DNA of 7,275 nucleotides from Chloroflexota bacterium (GCA_003520455.1 DOUV01000024.1:1-7275), one strand, 5' to 3'; shown: positions 1 to 6,206, counted from the stretch's first letter. Made by a program: numbers and translations. The notes: generated by a model from the letters alone, not told the origin.

Positions 1-281
1 ACGCCGGCCGGTTCGGGCGGCAGCTGGTGCATCAGTTGCCGGACCGCGGCGATCGCCAGGGCACGATGAGCGTCGCTCGCGATTTCATCCAGGCTCCAGT
101 AGCGGTGCCCTTCTATCTCCCAGAGGAGGGGATAGCCGGCGGCCCGTTGAGAGATGCGGATCATATCGGGGCTCGGGCCAGCCACCGGCTGGTCGGAGCC
201 CCGGCGACCGCGCCAGGTATACCAGGCGATCATCATGCTGACGGCGATTACGACCGAAGCGGTGTAGAGTACGAGTTCCAT
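1..281 (-). CDS. Small membrane-anchored protein of unknown function, partial (C-terminus beyond the left edge)
   Basis: An open frame starts at ATG 279-281 and runs leftward without a stop to the window edge, giving 93 residues. A good ribosome binding site (GGGGAGGAG, 287-295) lies 5 nt upstream. Residues 2-20 are a hydrophobic segment (LVLYTASVVIAVSMMIAWY) followed at once by a basic stretch (WRGRRG), which fits a single N-terminal membrane anchor with the rest in the cytoplasm. The remainder is soluble and mixed: an LLWEIEGHRYWSLDE segment (residues 52-66), then an Ala-rich helix-like region (residues 69-86). I do not recognise a family. It begins 39 nt after the stop of the 763-residue Asp-box protein on the same strand and is probably cotranscribed with it. 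The overlapping frame at 85-342 on the same strand looks less protein-like and has no such start signal. Real gene: fairly sure; function: unknown. Confidence 0.72.
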   Translation of the reverse strand, partial: MELVLYTASVVIAVSMMIAWYTWRGRRGSDQPVAGPSPDMIRISQRAAGYPLLWEIEGHRYWSLDEIASDAHRALAIAAVRQLMHQLPPEPAG

Positions 282-286
282 ACTCG

Positions 287-295
287 CTCCTCCCC
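287..295 (-). promoter_or_regulatory. Ribosome binding site of the small membrane protein
   Basis: On the minus strand the sequence reads GGGGAGGAG, then CGAGT, then ATG. The strong purine-rich match fixes the start of the left-edge gene at 281 and supports this frame over the overlapping one. Confidence 0.65.
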
Positions 296-320
296 GGCTG
301 AGTTGGCTCTCTCTCGTCGC

Positions 321-2612
321 TCAGGGGCAGTAAGTGCCCCACGCAGCGGCGACAGTGGCGATGTCAACAACGTCGATGACCCCAGCGGTGCCGCCGAGGT
401 CGAAGCGAGCGTCATAGGCCGGGTCGCCGCTGCTCGCAGGCCAGCGTTGCGCCACGGCCGTTACGTCCTGGAGGTCAACAGTGCCGTCGCCATTGAAGTC
501 CTCGGGCACCGGCGTGCAAACCGGCGGGGCTGAGCCGTACTGCCAGACGCTCATTCCATAGAAGGCCTCGAACAGGGCCGGGCCGCGTCCTCTTCCGGTG
601 GCAAGACCGCGCCGGCTGGGGCGCGGGGAAGCAGTATCGCCCATCGGGGCGACCGAGTTGCCGCCGGCGGTCAACCGCAGGACGTCTCCGTACGCGTAGG
701 CCGCGTACAGGGTCTGGTCGCTCGCGTAGGTGGGCGAGAGCGCCAGGCCACGGAACATGCCGCCGTACAGGGAGGACCAGCCGGAACCGGCATTCGTGAC
801 GCGCCACAGCCCATTATCCTCAGTCGCGACGAAGATGGTCCGGTCGTTCGCATAGTCCGGTGAGATTCCGAGCGCCCACACGCGCTGGCCCGCCAGCCCA
901 AGTTGGGTCCAACTGCCGCCGCCGTCGTTGGATTTCCAGAGGCCATCGCCGTAGACACCCGCGAAGATGGTCCGGTCCTGCTCGAAGGTGGGCGAGATCG
1001 CCAGGGCGATCACCGACTTCCCCGCGATCTGGTTGGATAGGTGCGTCCAGGTCGCACCCCCGTCGGTCGAGTGCCAGAGTCCGTTGTCGGCTGGCGACCC
1101 TCCACCCGTGCCGGCGAAGATCAGATTTTCTGCCGGATAACCGGGTGAGTAGACCAGCGCCCGGATCTGGTTGCGGGGACCGCTGCCCAGGGCCGGCTCG
1201 CGCCAGGTCTGGCCGCGGTCGAAGCTATAGGCGATACCGGCGTTCCAGTAGTTGCCAGCGACCAGATGCGGCACGGAGGCGAAGTTGGGTGCGGTCGCAA
1301 TGGCGGTGGTGGCCGTCGTCGCGTAGACGGTCCCATTGCGAGATAGCCAGGTGGTCCCGCCATCGTCCGAGCGGAAGAGCCCGCCCCCGTTCGCCCCGGC
1401 GAAGACGGTGCCGTCGTCGGCCACGTGGACCACCATCGCCTGCTGTGCGGCCAGGCCGGCGACTCGCAACTCCCAGCCGCTGCCGACCCCGCCACCTGGA
1501 TGGAAGAGAACGCCCGCCCCGTGGGTGCCGACGAAGAGTGGTTGCTGGGCCGGGTTGGTCGCGTCGAAGCCGGGCATCGGGCGGATCACGTAGGTATCTT
1601 TGCGAATGGCACTGACCCCATCGAGCAGGGGGTACTCGAGCCGGCTCCAGGTCGCCCCGCCGTCGTTGGAGCGCCACAGGCCGGTGTTGATATCGCCGGC
1701 GAAGACGACATCGTCGCCAGCATTGCCGTCGGCGCCGTCGAAGTCGGGCGCGATCGCGAGGTAACGACTGTCCATCCACCAGTCGGGGCTGGTGAGCACG
1801 CGGCTCCAGCTCAACCCACCGTTGGTCGTCTTCCACACACCGGCGCCATAGCTGCCGACAAAGATGATGCCGTCGTTCGCGAAGTTTGGTGAGAACGCGA
1901 TATCACGAATGTCCTGGGTGGGGAGGCCGCTGTTCCGCAGTTGCCAGGTGACGCCGCCGTCGGTCGAGCGGTAGAGCTTCCCAGCGGTACAGGAGGCGAA
2001 GGCCGTACGATCGCTGGCGAAGTTTGGCGAGAAGGCGACGTGCCAACAACTCATCCCCAGCGCATTCCCGTCAACGCGCTTCGACCACGAGAGGCCGCCA
2101 TCGGCCGAACGGAAGATGCCCGCGGCGCGGTTTCCCTGGTGGTTGGCGCCGGCAGCCAGCGCGACTCCACTCGTGGCAAAGTCAGGAGCGAAGGCGACCG
2201 CCTGGACTTCCATGAGACGGTCGGCGTCGATACTTCCGGGGCTCGGGTAGACCTTGCTCCACGTCTGGCCGCCGTCGGTCGATCGATGGATGCCCCCGAT
2301 CTTGGCCCCGGCGAGGGCGACATTATCGGCGGTGAACGCCGGGGAGAGGGCGACGCTTGGAATGTCGGGGTCATTCAAACCGGTGTTGACGGCGGTCCAA
2401 TGGAGTCCGCCGTCGGTCGTCTTCCAAACGCCACCGCCCAGGCTGGCCGCCAACATGGTCTCAGGCCGCCCCCGCGCGAAGTCCAGGCCGGTGATCCAGC
2501 CTCCGTACGGTCCGGTTGTGAACCAGGTCGGGCTTTCCGCGTGAGCCGGCCGGCCGGTAACGGCCAGCCAGAGGAGGAGCAGGACCAACAGATACCGAGG
2601 CAGCCGTCTCAT
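321..2612 (-). CDS. Secreted Asp-box (BNR-like) repeat propeller protein with C-terminal dockerin-like domain
   Basis: Predicted 763-residue exported protein. The start is placed at ATG 2610-2612 because the signal peptide begins there: MRRLPRY, hydrophobic residues 8-19, likely cleavage after AHA (residue 25). The open frame extends 47 codons further upstream but into the preceding gene. Asp boxes (S/T-x-D/N-x-G-x-x-W) start at residues 65, 111, 169, 216, 262, 315, 415, 463, 515, 561 and 605, about 50 apart, with a degenerate one near 370-380. Between them recurs a strand motif like SPNFANDGIIFVG. The pattern predicts beta-propeller blades as in BNR/sortilin/Ycf48-type folds. Residues 699-763 are dockerin-like: loop 1 (D705, N707, D709, D716) is canonical; loop 2 (D738 to D750) is degenerate. 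No sialidase catalytic set is evident, so a binding role is more likely than an enzyme. It is a paralogue of, and lies 113 nt downstream from, the 773-residue gene. Start signal is weak (AGGA 3 nt before ATG). Confidence 0.9.
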   Translation of the reverse strand: MRRLPRYLLVLLLLWLAVTGRPAHAESPTWFTTGPYGGWITGLDFARGRPETMLAASLGGGVWKTTDGGLHWTAVNTGLNDPDIPSVALSPAFTADNVALAGAKIGGIHRSTDGGQTWSKVYPSPGSIDADRLMEVQAVAFAPDFATSGVALAAGANHQGNRAAGIFRSADGGLSWSKRVDGNALGMSCWHVAFSPNFASDRTAFASCTAGKLYRSTDGGVTWQLRNSGLPTQDIRDIAFSPNFANDGIIFVGSYGAGVWKTTNGGLSWSRVLTSPDWWMDSRYLAIAPDFDGADGNAGDDVVFAGDINTGLWRSNDGGATWSRLEYPLLDGVSAIRKDTYVIRPMPGFDATNPAQQPLFVGTHGAGVLFHPGGGVGSGWELRVAGLAAQQAMVVHVADDGTVFAGANGGGLFRSDDGGTTWLSRNGTVYATTATTAIATAPNFASVPHLVAGNYWNAGIAYSFDRGQTWREPALGSGPRNQIRALVYSPGYPAENLIFAGTGGGSPADNGLWHSTDGGATWTHLSNQIAGKSVIALAISPTFEQDRTIFAGVYGDGLWKSNDGGGSWTQLGLAGQRVWALGISPDYANDRTIFVATEDNGLWRVTNAGSGWSSLYGGMFRGLALSPTYASDQTLYAAYAYGDVLRLTAGGNSVAPMGDTASPRPSRRGLATGRGRGPALFEAFYGMSVWQYGSAPPVCTPVPEDFNGDGTVDLQDVTAVAQRWPASSGDPAYDARFDLGGTAGVIDVVDIATVAAAWGTYCP
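324..518 (-). other. Region encoding the dockerin-like domain of the 763-residue protein
   Basis: Codes residues 699-763. Two EF-hand-like halves are 33 residues apart (D705 and D738). The first is a textbook calcium loop, DFNGDGTVDLQD. The second, DLGGTAGVIDVVD, has one extra residue and lacks the usual Asn/Asp at positions 3 and 5. C699 and C762 flank the module. Dockerins normally dock onto cohesins; no cohesin is visible in this window. Confidence 0.8.
777..2420 (-). repeat. Asp-box coding repeat array of the 763-residue protein
   Basis: Codes residues 65-612. Eleven clear Asp boxes plus one degenerate box recur about every 46-58 residues, with one gap of 100 between residues 315 and 415. 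On the plus strand the repeats are visible as recurring ccgccgtcggtcgagcg-like segments, the reverse complement of R-S-T-D-G-G codons. Confidence 0.8.
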
Positions 2613-2677
2613 GTTTCCTGAGCCTTGCCCTGCAACGCTCGGCTTCGGTACGGGCGGTGGGCAGCCCGCTGCGGCCA

Positions 2678-2704
2678 CGCCAGGGGTCGAGGGCAGCCCT
2701 GGCG
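2678..2704 (-). other. Hairpin in the gap between the two paralogues
   Basis: A perfect 8-bp inverted repeat (CGCCAGGG / CCCTGGCG) encloses an 11-nt loop in the 113-nt spacer. No T-run follows on the minus strand, so it is not a standard terminator. It could be an attenuator or an mRNA-stabilising stem that sets the ratio of the two proteins, or a chance structure in GC-rich DNA. Confidence 0.4.
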
Positions 2705-2725
2705 CGGGGTCGGAGACCAAGAGGC

Positions 2726-5047
2726 TCACTGAGGCGTACACGTCTCGTTCCACTCGGCGCTAATCATCTGAATATCGAGCAGGTTGATGAGGTTGTCGGG
2801 GACCAGGTCGTAGGCCGGATTAAAGCCCGGATCGCTTAAGCGGGTGCCCCAGGCATCGCTCACCACGAGGATGTCCTCGGCATCGACAACCCCACTGTGG
2901 TTGAAATCGTGCGGGTGAACGCAGGCTGTTGGTGCATCCCCGTACTGCCAGAGCCCCAGACCCTGAGTAATCGCGAAGACGGCCGCCCCGCTCCCGCTGC
3001 CCGCTGCCAGCCCGAGGCGAGTCGGTTCGCCGAACGGGAGGCCGGTCGGGGTCCAATTCGTACCACCGTCGATACTGACCTGAATGTCCCCGGGGTAGGG
3101 TGCGATCCAGAGCGTGCGGTCGATGGCAAAGCGGGGTGAGACGGCGATGCCGCGCACTTTGGTCCAGCCGTTGTAGAGCTGGCTCCAGGCCGCGCCCCCG
3201 TTGGTCGAACGATACACTCCCCCTGGATATTCCATCGCGGCGAAGACGGTGTGATCGCTGGCGTAATTTGGTGAGATGGCGATCTGCCAGACCTTCTCAC
3301 CCGACAGCCCACTGGATACCCAGGTCGCGCCACCATCGGTCGAGCGCGAGACTCCTTGACCGAGGGTGCCGGCGAACATCGTCCCATCCGAGGCGACGGC
3401 CAGTGAGTGAACGCCCTGCCCCCGCAGGGCGATCTTGCTCCAACTCACACCGCCATCGGTGGAGCGGCAGATGCCGTCCCACGTGCCGATGAACACGGTG
3501 TTGGCGTTGGTGAAGACACCGTCGTAGCTCGCAGCGCAGCCGTCGAGCCGGTTCTGATCGGCCGGCGTCCAGTTGAGTCCACCATCCTCCGAGTGGTAGA
3601 ACTTATCCCACTCGCCGTAGGCCGTCCCGATGACGAGTTTCTGCGTGCCAGCAAAATTCGGCGCGATGGCCAGCGCCGTGGCGGATTGCAGCCCCAGTAC
3701 GCGGGCGGCACTATCGTCGTTGCGTAGAGTCCAGGTGGCGCCGCCGTCGTCGGAGCGGTAGATTCCGCCTCCCAGGCTCGCGACGAACACCGTGCCGTCA
3801 TCGGCGACCTTCACGGTGTTGAGCCAGTGGCCGTACATCCCCTGGTTGGCCGCCGTCCAGTTCCAGCCGCCATCCTCACTCAGGAAGAGGCCGGTTCCGT
3901 GAACGGCCGCGGCGAGGCGTTGGGGACCATTCCCGGTTGAGTCCCAGTCCGGGCTCAACGCGACGTCATAGGTGTCGGGCAGGACTCGACTCCCGTCGAC
4001 GTCGGGGAAAACAAGCCGGCGCCAGGTATTCCCGCCGTCGTCGCTGCGGAAGGGAGACCACGATGGACGACCTGCGATGACGATGTCGGGGACGCTATCG
4101 GTGCCGTCGTAGTCGGCCGGGAGAGCGACTGTAAGATAATCGCTCGTATTCTTGACCGAAAAATCATCGCCGTTCATCGGCAGTTGGGCGAAGGTGGCGC
4201 CGCCGTCCGTACTCTTCCAGACGTAGGCACTCTTGTCATAGTAGTAGAGATCACCCCACTCGTTCACCGCCGCTGTGCCGAGGTAGACGTGGCCGTCGCC
4301 GGTGTAGTGCGGCGAGATTGTAATGTCGTACACGCGAACGGCAGCGCCGAGGCCAGTGGCGGCCATCTGGGTCCAGCTCTGGCCGCCATTTTGGGAGCGG
4401 TAGACCCTGGCGGTCGATCCGTAGAAAGCGACGTCGGGTGCGTCTTTGGCGATTGCGATGCTGAAACCGGCGAGCGTGCTAATCCCGCTGTTGGAGGGTG
4501 ACCACGTGCCGGGATCACCGTGGGAGATCGAGCGCAAGACACCTTCCGTCTGCGAGGCGACCATGACGAGCCCATCGGACTGAAAATTGGGCGAGATGGC
4601 GACGTGCCAGTAGTAGGTATCTCTGGTGACGGCGCTGGCGGCGTAGACCTGCTGCCAGTTCTGCCCGCGGTCCTGACTCCGCCAGACTCCGGCGCGAGTG
4701 GTGGCGAACAGCGTGCCATCGCTGGCATAACCTGGTGAGAACTCGATCGAGAACACCTCGAGATCCGCGGCACTCGCCGGCTGAAGTGAGGAGACGAAAT
4801 GCTGGCCGCCATCCGTACTCTTGTAGATGCCACCCTTGCGGGCGCCGACGAAGATGGTCCGGTCGTTTACAAAGTTGGGAGAAAGAGCGACGGCACTGCC
4901 CCACCCGCCCCAGGGGCCAACATTGTGCCAGGTTGGCCCGGCGGCGTGGGCACCAGTGAACGAGAGGCTGAGGGAGGCGACGGCGACGAGGAGTCCTACG
5001 GCCGCAACATAGCGGCTGCGCCGCCGGGCGCAGCGATCCGGCACCAT
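2726..5047 (-). CDS. Secreted Asp-box (BNR-like) repeat propeller protein with C-terminal dockerin-like domain (upstream paralogue)
   Basis: Predicted 773-residue exported protein and the first gene of the minus-strand operon. The start at ATG 5045-5047 has an excellent AGGAGG 7 nt upstream and opens directly into a signal peptide: basic residues 8-12, hydrophobic 14-31, cleavage near AHA-A (residue 35 or 36). An in-frame ATG 20 codons earlier is less likely. Thirteen Asp boxes start at residues 77, 124, 173 (degenerate, SISHGDPGTW), 218, 279, 335, 390, 432, 486, 529, 569, 614 and 658, alternating with strands such as LSPNFVNDRTIFVG. This predicts beta-propeller blades. Residues 709-773 are dockerin-like: loop 1 D714, N716, S718, D725; loop 2 D747, D751, N755, D758. 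C709 and C770 bracket this domain. The order signal peptide, Asp boxes, WQYG(D/S)AP junction, dockerin is the same as in the downstream gene. Ligand unknown; an adhesive or carbohydrate-binding role is inferred. Confidence 0.92.
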   Translation of the reverse strand: MVPDRCARRRSRYVAAVGLLVAVASLSLSFTGAHAAGPTWHNVGPWGGWGSAVALSPNFVNDRTIFVGARKGGIYKSTDGGQHFVSSLQPASAADLEVFSIEFSPGYASDGTLFATTRAGVWRSQDRGQNWQQVYAASAVTRDTYYWHVAISPNFQSDGLVMVASQTEGVLRSISHGDPGTWSPSNSGISTLAGFSIAIAKDAPDVAFYGSTARVYRSQNGGQSWTQMAATGLGAAVRVYDITISPHYTGDGHVYLGTAAVNEWGDLYYYDKSAYVWKSTDGGATFAQLPMNGDDFSVKNTSDYLTVALPADYDGTDSVPDIVIAGRPSWSPFRSDDGGNTWRRLVFPDVDGSRVLPDTYDVALSPDWDSTGNGPQRLAAAVHGTGLFLSEDGGWNWTAANQGMYGHWLNTVKVADDGTVFVASLGGGIYRSDDGGATWTLRNDDSAARVLGLQSATALAIAPNFAGTQKLVIGTAYGEWDKFYHSEDGGLNWTPADQNRLDGCAASYDGVFTNANTVFIGTWDGICRSTDGGVSWSKIALRGQGVHSLAVASDGTMFAGTLGQGVSRSTDGGATWVSSGLSGEKVWQIAISPNYASDHTVFAAMEYPGGVYRSTNGGAAWSQLYNGWTKVRGIAVSPRFAIDRTLWIAPYPGDIQVSIDGGTNWTPTGLPFGEPTRLGLAAGSGSGAAVFAITQGLGLWQYGDAPTACVHPHDFNHSGVVDAEDILVVSDAWGTRLSDPGFNPAYDLVPDNLINLLDIQMISAEWNETCTPQ
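2729..2923 (-). other. Region encoding the dockerin-like domain of the 773-residue protein
   Basis: Codes residues 709-773. Loop 1 is DFNHSGVVDAED and loop 2 is DLVPDNLINLLD, 33 residues apart, the same spacing as in the paralogue. Loop 2 keeps the Asp residues at positions 1, 5 and 12 but has Val at position 3. Cysteines 709 and 770 lie just outside the two halves. Confidence 0.78.
3053..4819 (-). repeat. Asp-box coding repeat array of the 773-residue protein
   Basis: Codes residues 77-665, holding thirteen Asp boxes 40-61 residues apart. The most conserved copies read R-S-T-D-G-G-x-x-W and leave near-identical stretches at DNA level, which could support unequal recombination within or between the two paralogues. 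Confidence 0.8.
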
Positions 5048-5054
5048 GAGAGTT

Positions 5055-5060
5055 CCTCCT
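5055..5060 (-). promoter_or_regulatory. Ribosome binding site of the 773-residue propeller protein
   Basis: On the minus strand AGGAGG is followed by AACTCTC and ATG, an ideal 7-nt spacing. It fixes the start at 5047 instead of the in-frame ATG at 5107. Confidence 0.8.
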
Positions 5061-5310
5061 GTGGAGCGCGCTGATGGAAGCCTAGCAAAGCGCTGGGGAC
5101 GGAACAATAGCGCACTGGTAACGGTGAGACCGGACGACTGGTCCGAGCAACGTGGCTACCATTGGGTAAGACGTGAACTGTGCCGGGATAGTAACGACCA
5201 GTTTGAAGATTCATCCGGCCGCAGCGGGTGAGCGGCCCATTCCGATCGAACGTGGCGGGGCCCCTGCCGTTTGCCGAAAACTGTGGACTGCATCCGGGTG
5301 CGCGTGGGGC

Positions 5311-5339
5311 TTGCATCGGGGTGGTGTGTGGGGTACAAT
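5311..5339 (+). promoter_or_regulatory. Sigma70-type promoter of pncA
   Basis: TTGCAT (5311-5316), a 17-nt spacer, then TACAAT (5334-5339): a close match to the TTGACA-17-TATAAT consensus. Transcription would begin near 5346, leaving a leader of roughly 65 nt before the pncA start codon. No other promoter candidate in this gap is as good. Confidence 0.7.
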
Positions 5340-5397
5340 AAGCGTGACAATGGTGTACAAACGACAATAACCGCTACGGCCCGTGTGCCATGCCTGC

Positions 5398-5403
5398 AGG
5401 AGG
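5398..5403 (+). promoter_or_regulatory. Ribosome binding site of pncA
   Basis: AGGAGG with 8 nt to the ATG at 5412. It decides the start: upstream in-frame ATGs (for example 5271, which lies before the promoter) would add a tail not seen in the family. Confidence 0.8.
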
Positions 5404-5411
5404 AGACACCC

Positions 5412-6020
5412 ATGCAGATCGGTCTAAAGGATGCGTTGGTCATTGTTGACGTTCAGAACGACTTTTGCCCCGGTGGGGCGCTTGCTGTGCCGGAAGGCGA
5501 TGCCGTCGTCCCGATCCTCAACGAATACGCCCGCCGCTTCCACGAAGCCGGGGCGCTGGTGGTCGCGACGCGCGACTGGCACCCCATCAATCACAGTTCC
5601 TTCCAGGCTCAAGGCGGCCCGTGGCCGGTCCACTGCGTTCAGGGGACCGAGGGCGCGGCCTTCCACCCCGACTTGCGGCTACCGCCAGGCAGCTTGATTG
5701 CGAGTAAGGCGGACAATCCGGAGGTCGAAGCCTATAGCTTCTTCGTCGGCACCGATATGCCCGAGCGCCTGCGCGAGCACGGCATCAAGCGGCTCTTCGT
5801 GGGGGGGCTCGCCACGGACTACTGTGTCAGGAGCACCGTTCTCGACTCGGTGGCAGCGGGATTCGACACCTACTACCTGGCCGATGCCTCGCGGGGCGTC
5901 GAGGTCCAGCCTGGCGATACGATCCGAGCCGAGGCTGAGATGGAGGCGGCCGGTGCCACGCGCATCACGCTCAACGATATCCAGACACGGGTGCTGGCGA
6001 GCGAGCCGCGCACCGATTGA
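5412..6020 (+). CDS. pncA: Nicotinamidase (pyrazinamidase), isochorismatase-like hydrolase family
   Basis: A 202-residue cytoplasmic enzyme that hydrolyses nicotinamide to nicotinate and ammonia in the NAD salvage (Preiss-Handler) route. The expected catalytic triad is present: D13 in VDVQNDF, K99 in ASKAD, and C138 in GGLATDYCV. Metal-site residues also fit: D55 and H57 in TRDWHP, H61, and H74 in WPVHC. Other family signatures are CPGGALAV (residues 19-26), AYSFF (107-111, where a Gly often follows the Ser), and DASRGVEVQPGD (158-169). Length is normal for bacterial PncA. The start at 5412 follows a strong ribosome binding site and sits behind its own promoter; it is divergent from the propeller operon. 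No pncB or other NAD gene is visible in the window. A related isochorismatase-fold hydrolase is the only serious alternative, and the complete signature set argues for nicotinamidase. Confidence 0.95.
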   Translation: MQIGLKDALVIVDVQNDFCPGGALAVPEGDAVVPILNEYARRFHEAGALVVATRDWHPINHSSFQAQGGPWPVHCVQGTEGAAFHPDLRLPPGSLIASKADNPEVEAYSFFVGTDMPERLREHGIKRLFVGGLATDYCVRSTVLDSVAAGFDTYYLADASRGVEVQPGDTIRAEAEMEAAGATRITLNDIQTRVLASEPRTD

Positions 6021-6021
6021 G

Positions 6022-6052
6022 GGCCTCTGTCTGACGGTGGCCGCCAGAGGCC
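6022..6052 (+). terminator. Hairpin just after pncA, possible transcription end
   Basis: GGCCTCTG (6022-6029) pairs perfectly with CAGAGGCC (6045-6052) around a 15-nt loop, starting one base after the pncA stop. No T-run follows, so it is at best a non-canonical terminator or a 3' stabilising stem. Confidence 0.35.
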
Positions 6053-6060
6053 GTGACCGG

Positions 6061-6104
6061 CTTCCGCTGGCGGAAGAACGTGGGGCTCCCGCTCCTGGCG
6101 GGAG
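6061..6104. repeat. Pair of short palindromes, possible dispersed-repeat remnant
   Basis: Two related inverted repeats stand side by side: CTTCCG-CTGG-CGGAAG (6061-6076) and CTCCCGC-TCCTG-GCGGGAG (6086-6104). GA-rich sequence follows the second to about 6125. The style resembles dispersed palindromic repeats common between genes in GC-rich bacteria; other copies in the genome would be needed to confirm this. Confidence 0.4.
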
Positions 6105-6165
6105 AAGGGCGTAGAGGGGGGAGAGCCACTCTCGGCGCTGATATCGGGGCGGGATTCGGCCGTCA

Positions 6166-6193
6166 TCGTCGTCGGCATCGTGGCCGACGATGG
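6166..6193. repeat. Imperfect hairpin in the pncA to ParB-like gap
   Basis: TCGTCGGC (6169-6176) pairs with GCCGACGA (6183-6190) around the 6-nt loop ATCGTG; further pairs with two G-T wobbles extend the stem to 6166 and 6193. No T-run follows. Role unknown. Confidence 0.35.
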
Positions 6194-6206
6194 ACACGGA
6201 TAAGCG

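Larger units (their letters stand above)
5048..5411. other. Divergent intergenic region between the propeller operon and pncA
   Basis: 364 bases without a convincing gene. The right part carries the pncA promoter (5311-5339) and a group of ACAAT-type repeats. The left part must hold the start of the minus-strand operon, but no clear -35/-10 pair is visible; TATTGT (5104-5109, minus strand) is the best -10-like hexamer and lacks a good -35. The short frames crossing this region have no start signals and no recognisable protein pattern. Confidence 0.6.

Noticed and set aside
324..340. Inverted repeat GGGGCA/TGCCCC over the stop region of the 763-residue gene as a terminator
   Set aside because: Only 6 bp, inside the last codons, with no T-run, and the next gene starts 39 nt later with a good ribosome binding site.
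860..1615. Plus-strand open frame of 251 codons rich in Arg, Pro and Ser
   Set aside because: Composition is typical of an out-of-frame reading of GC-rich coding DNA; it lies wholly antisense to the propeller gene.
1941..2621. Long plus-strand open frame (226 codons) opposite the downstream propeller gene
   Set aside because: Antisense shadow of a GC-rich repeat gene: no ribosome binding site, no protein pattern, and the minus-strand frame has signal peptide, Asp boxes and dockerin.
2613..2753. 47-codon upstream extension of the 763-residue gene
   Set aside because: It would overlap the end of the preceding gene and put 47 residues before a perfect signal peptide.
777..4819. CRISPR-like or satellite repeats
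   Set aside because: The regular repeats are protein-coding Asp boxes with variable spacing and sequence; they are in frame and translate into blades.
321..5047. Sialidase (neuraminidase) function for the Asp-box proteins
   Set aside because: Asp boxes alone do not make a sialidase. I see no FRIP motif or arginine triad, and there are far more boxes than in sialidases.
5271..5411. Upstream extension of pncA to ATG 5271
   Set aside because: This start lies before the predicted promoter and lacks a ribosome binding site; family signatures begin right after ATG 5412.
5390..5449. Short leader frame starting at ATG 5390 and overlapping the pncA start
   Set aside because: No ribosome binding site of its own, and the frame only overlaps the strong AGGAGG of pncA; likely chance.
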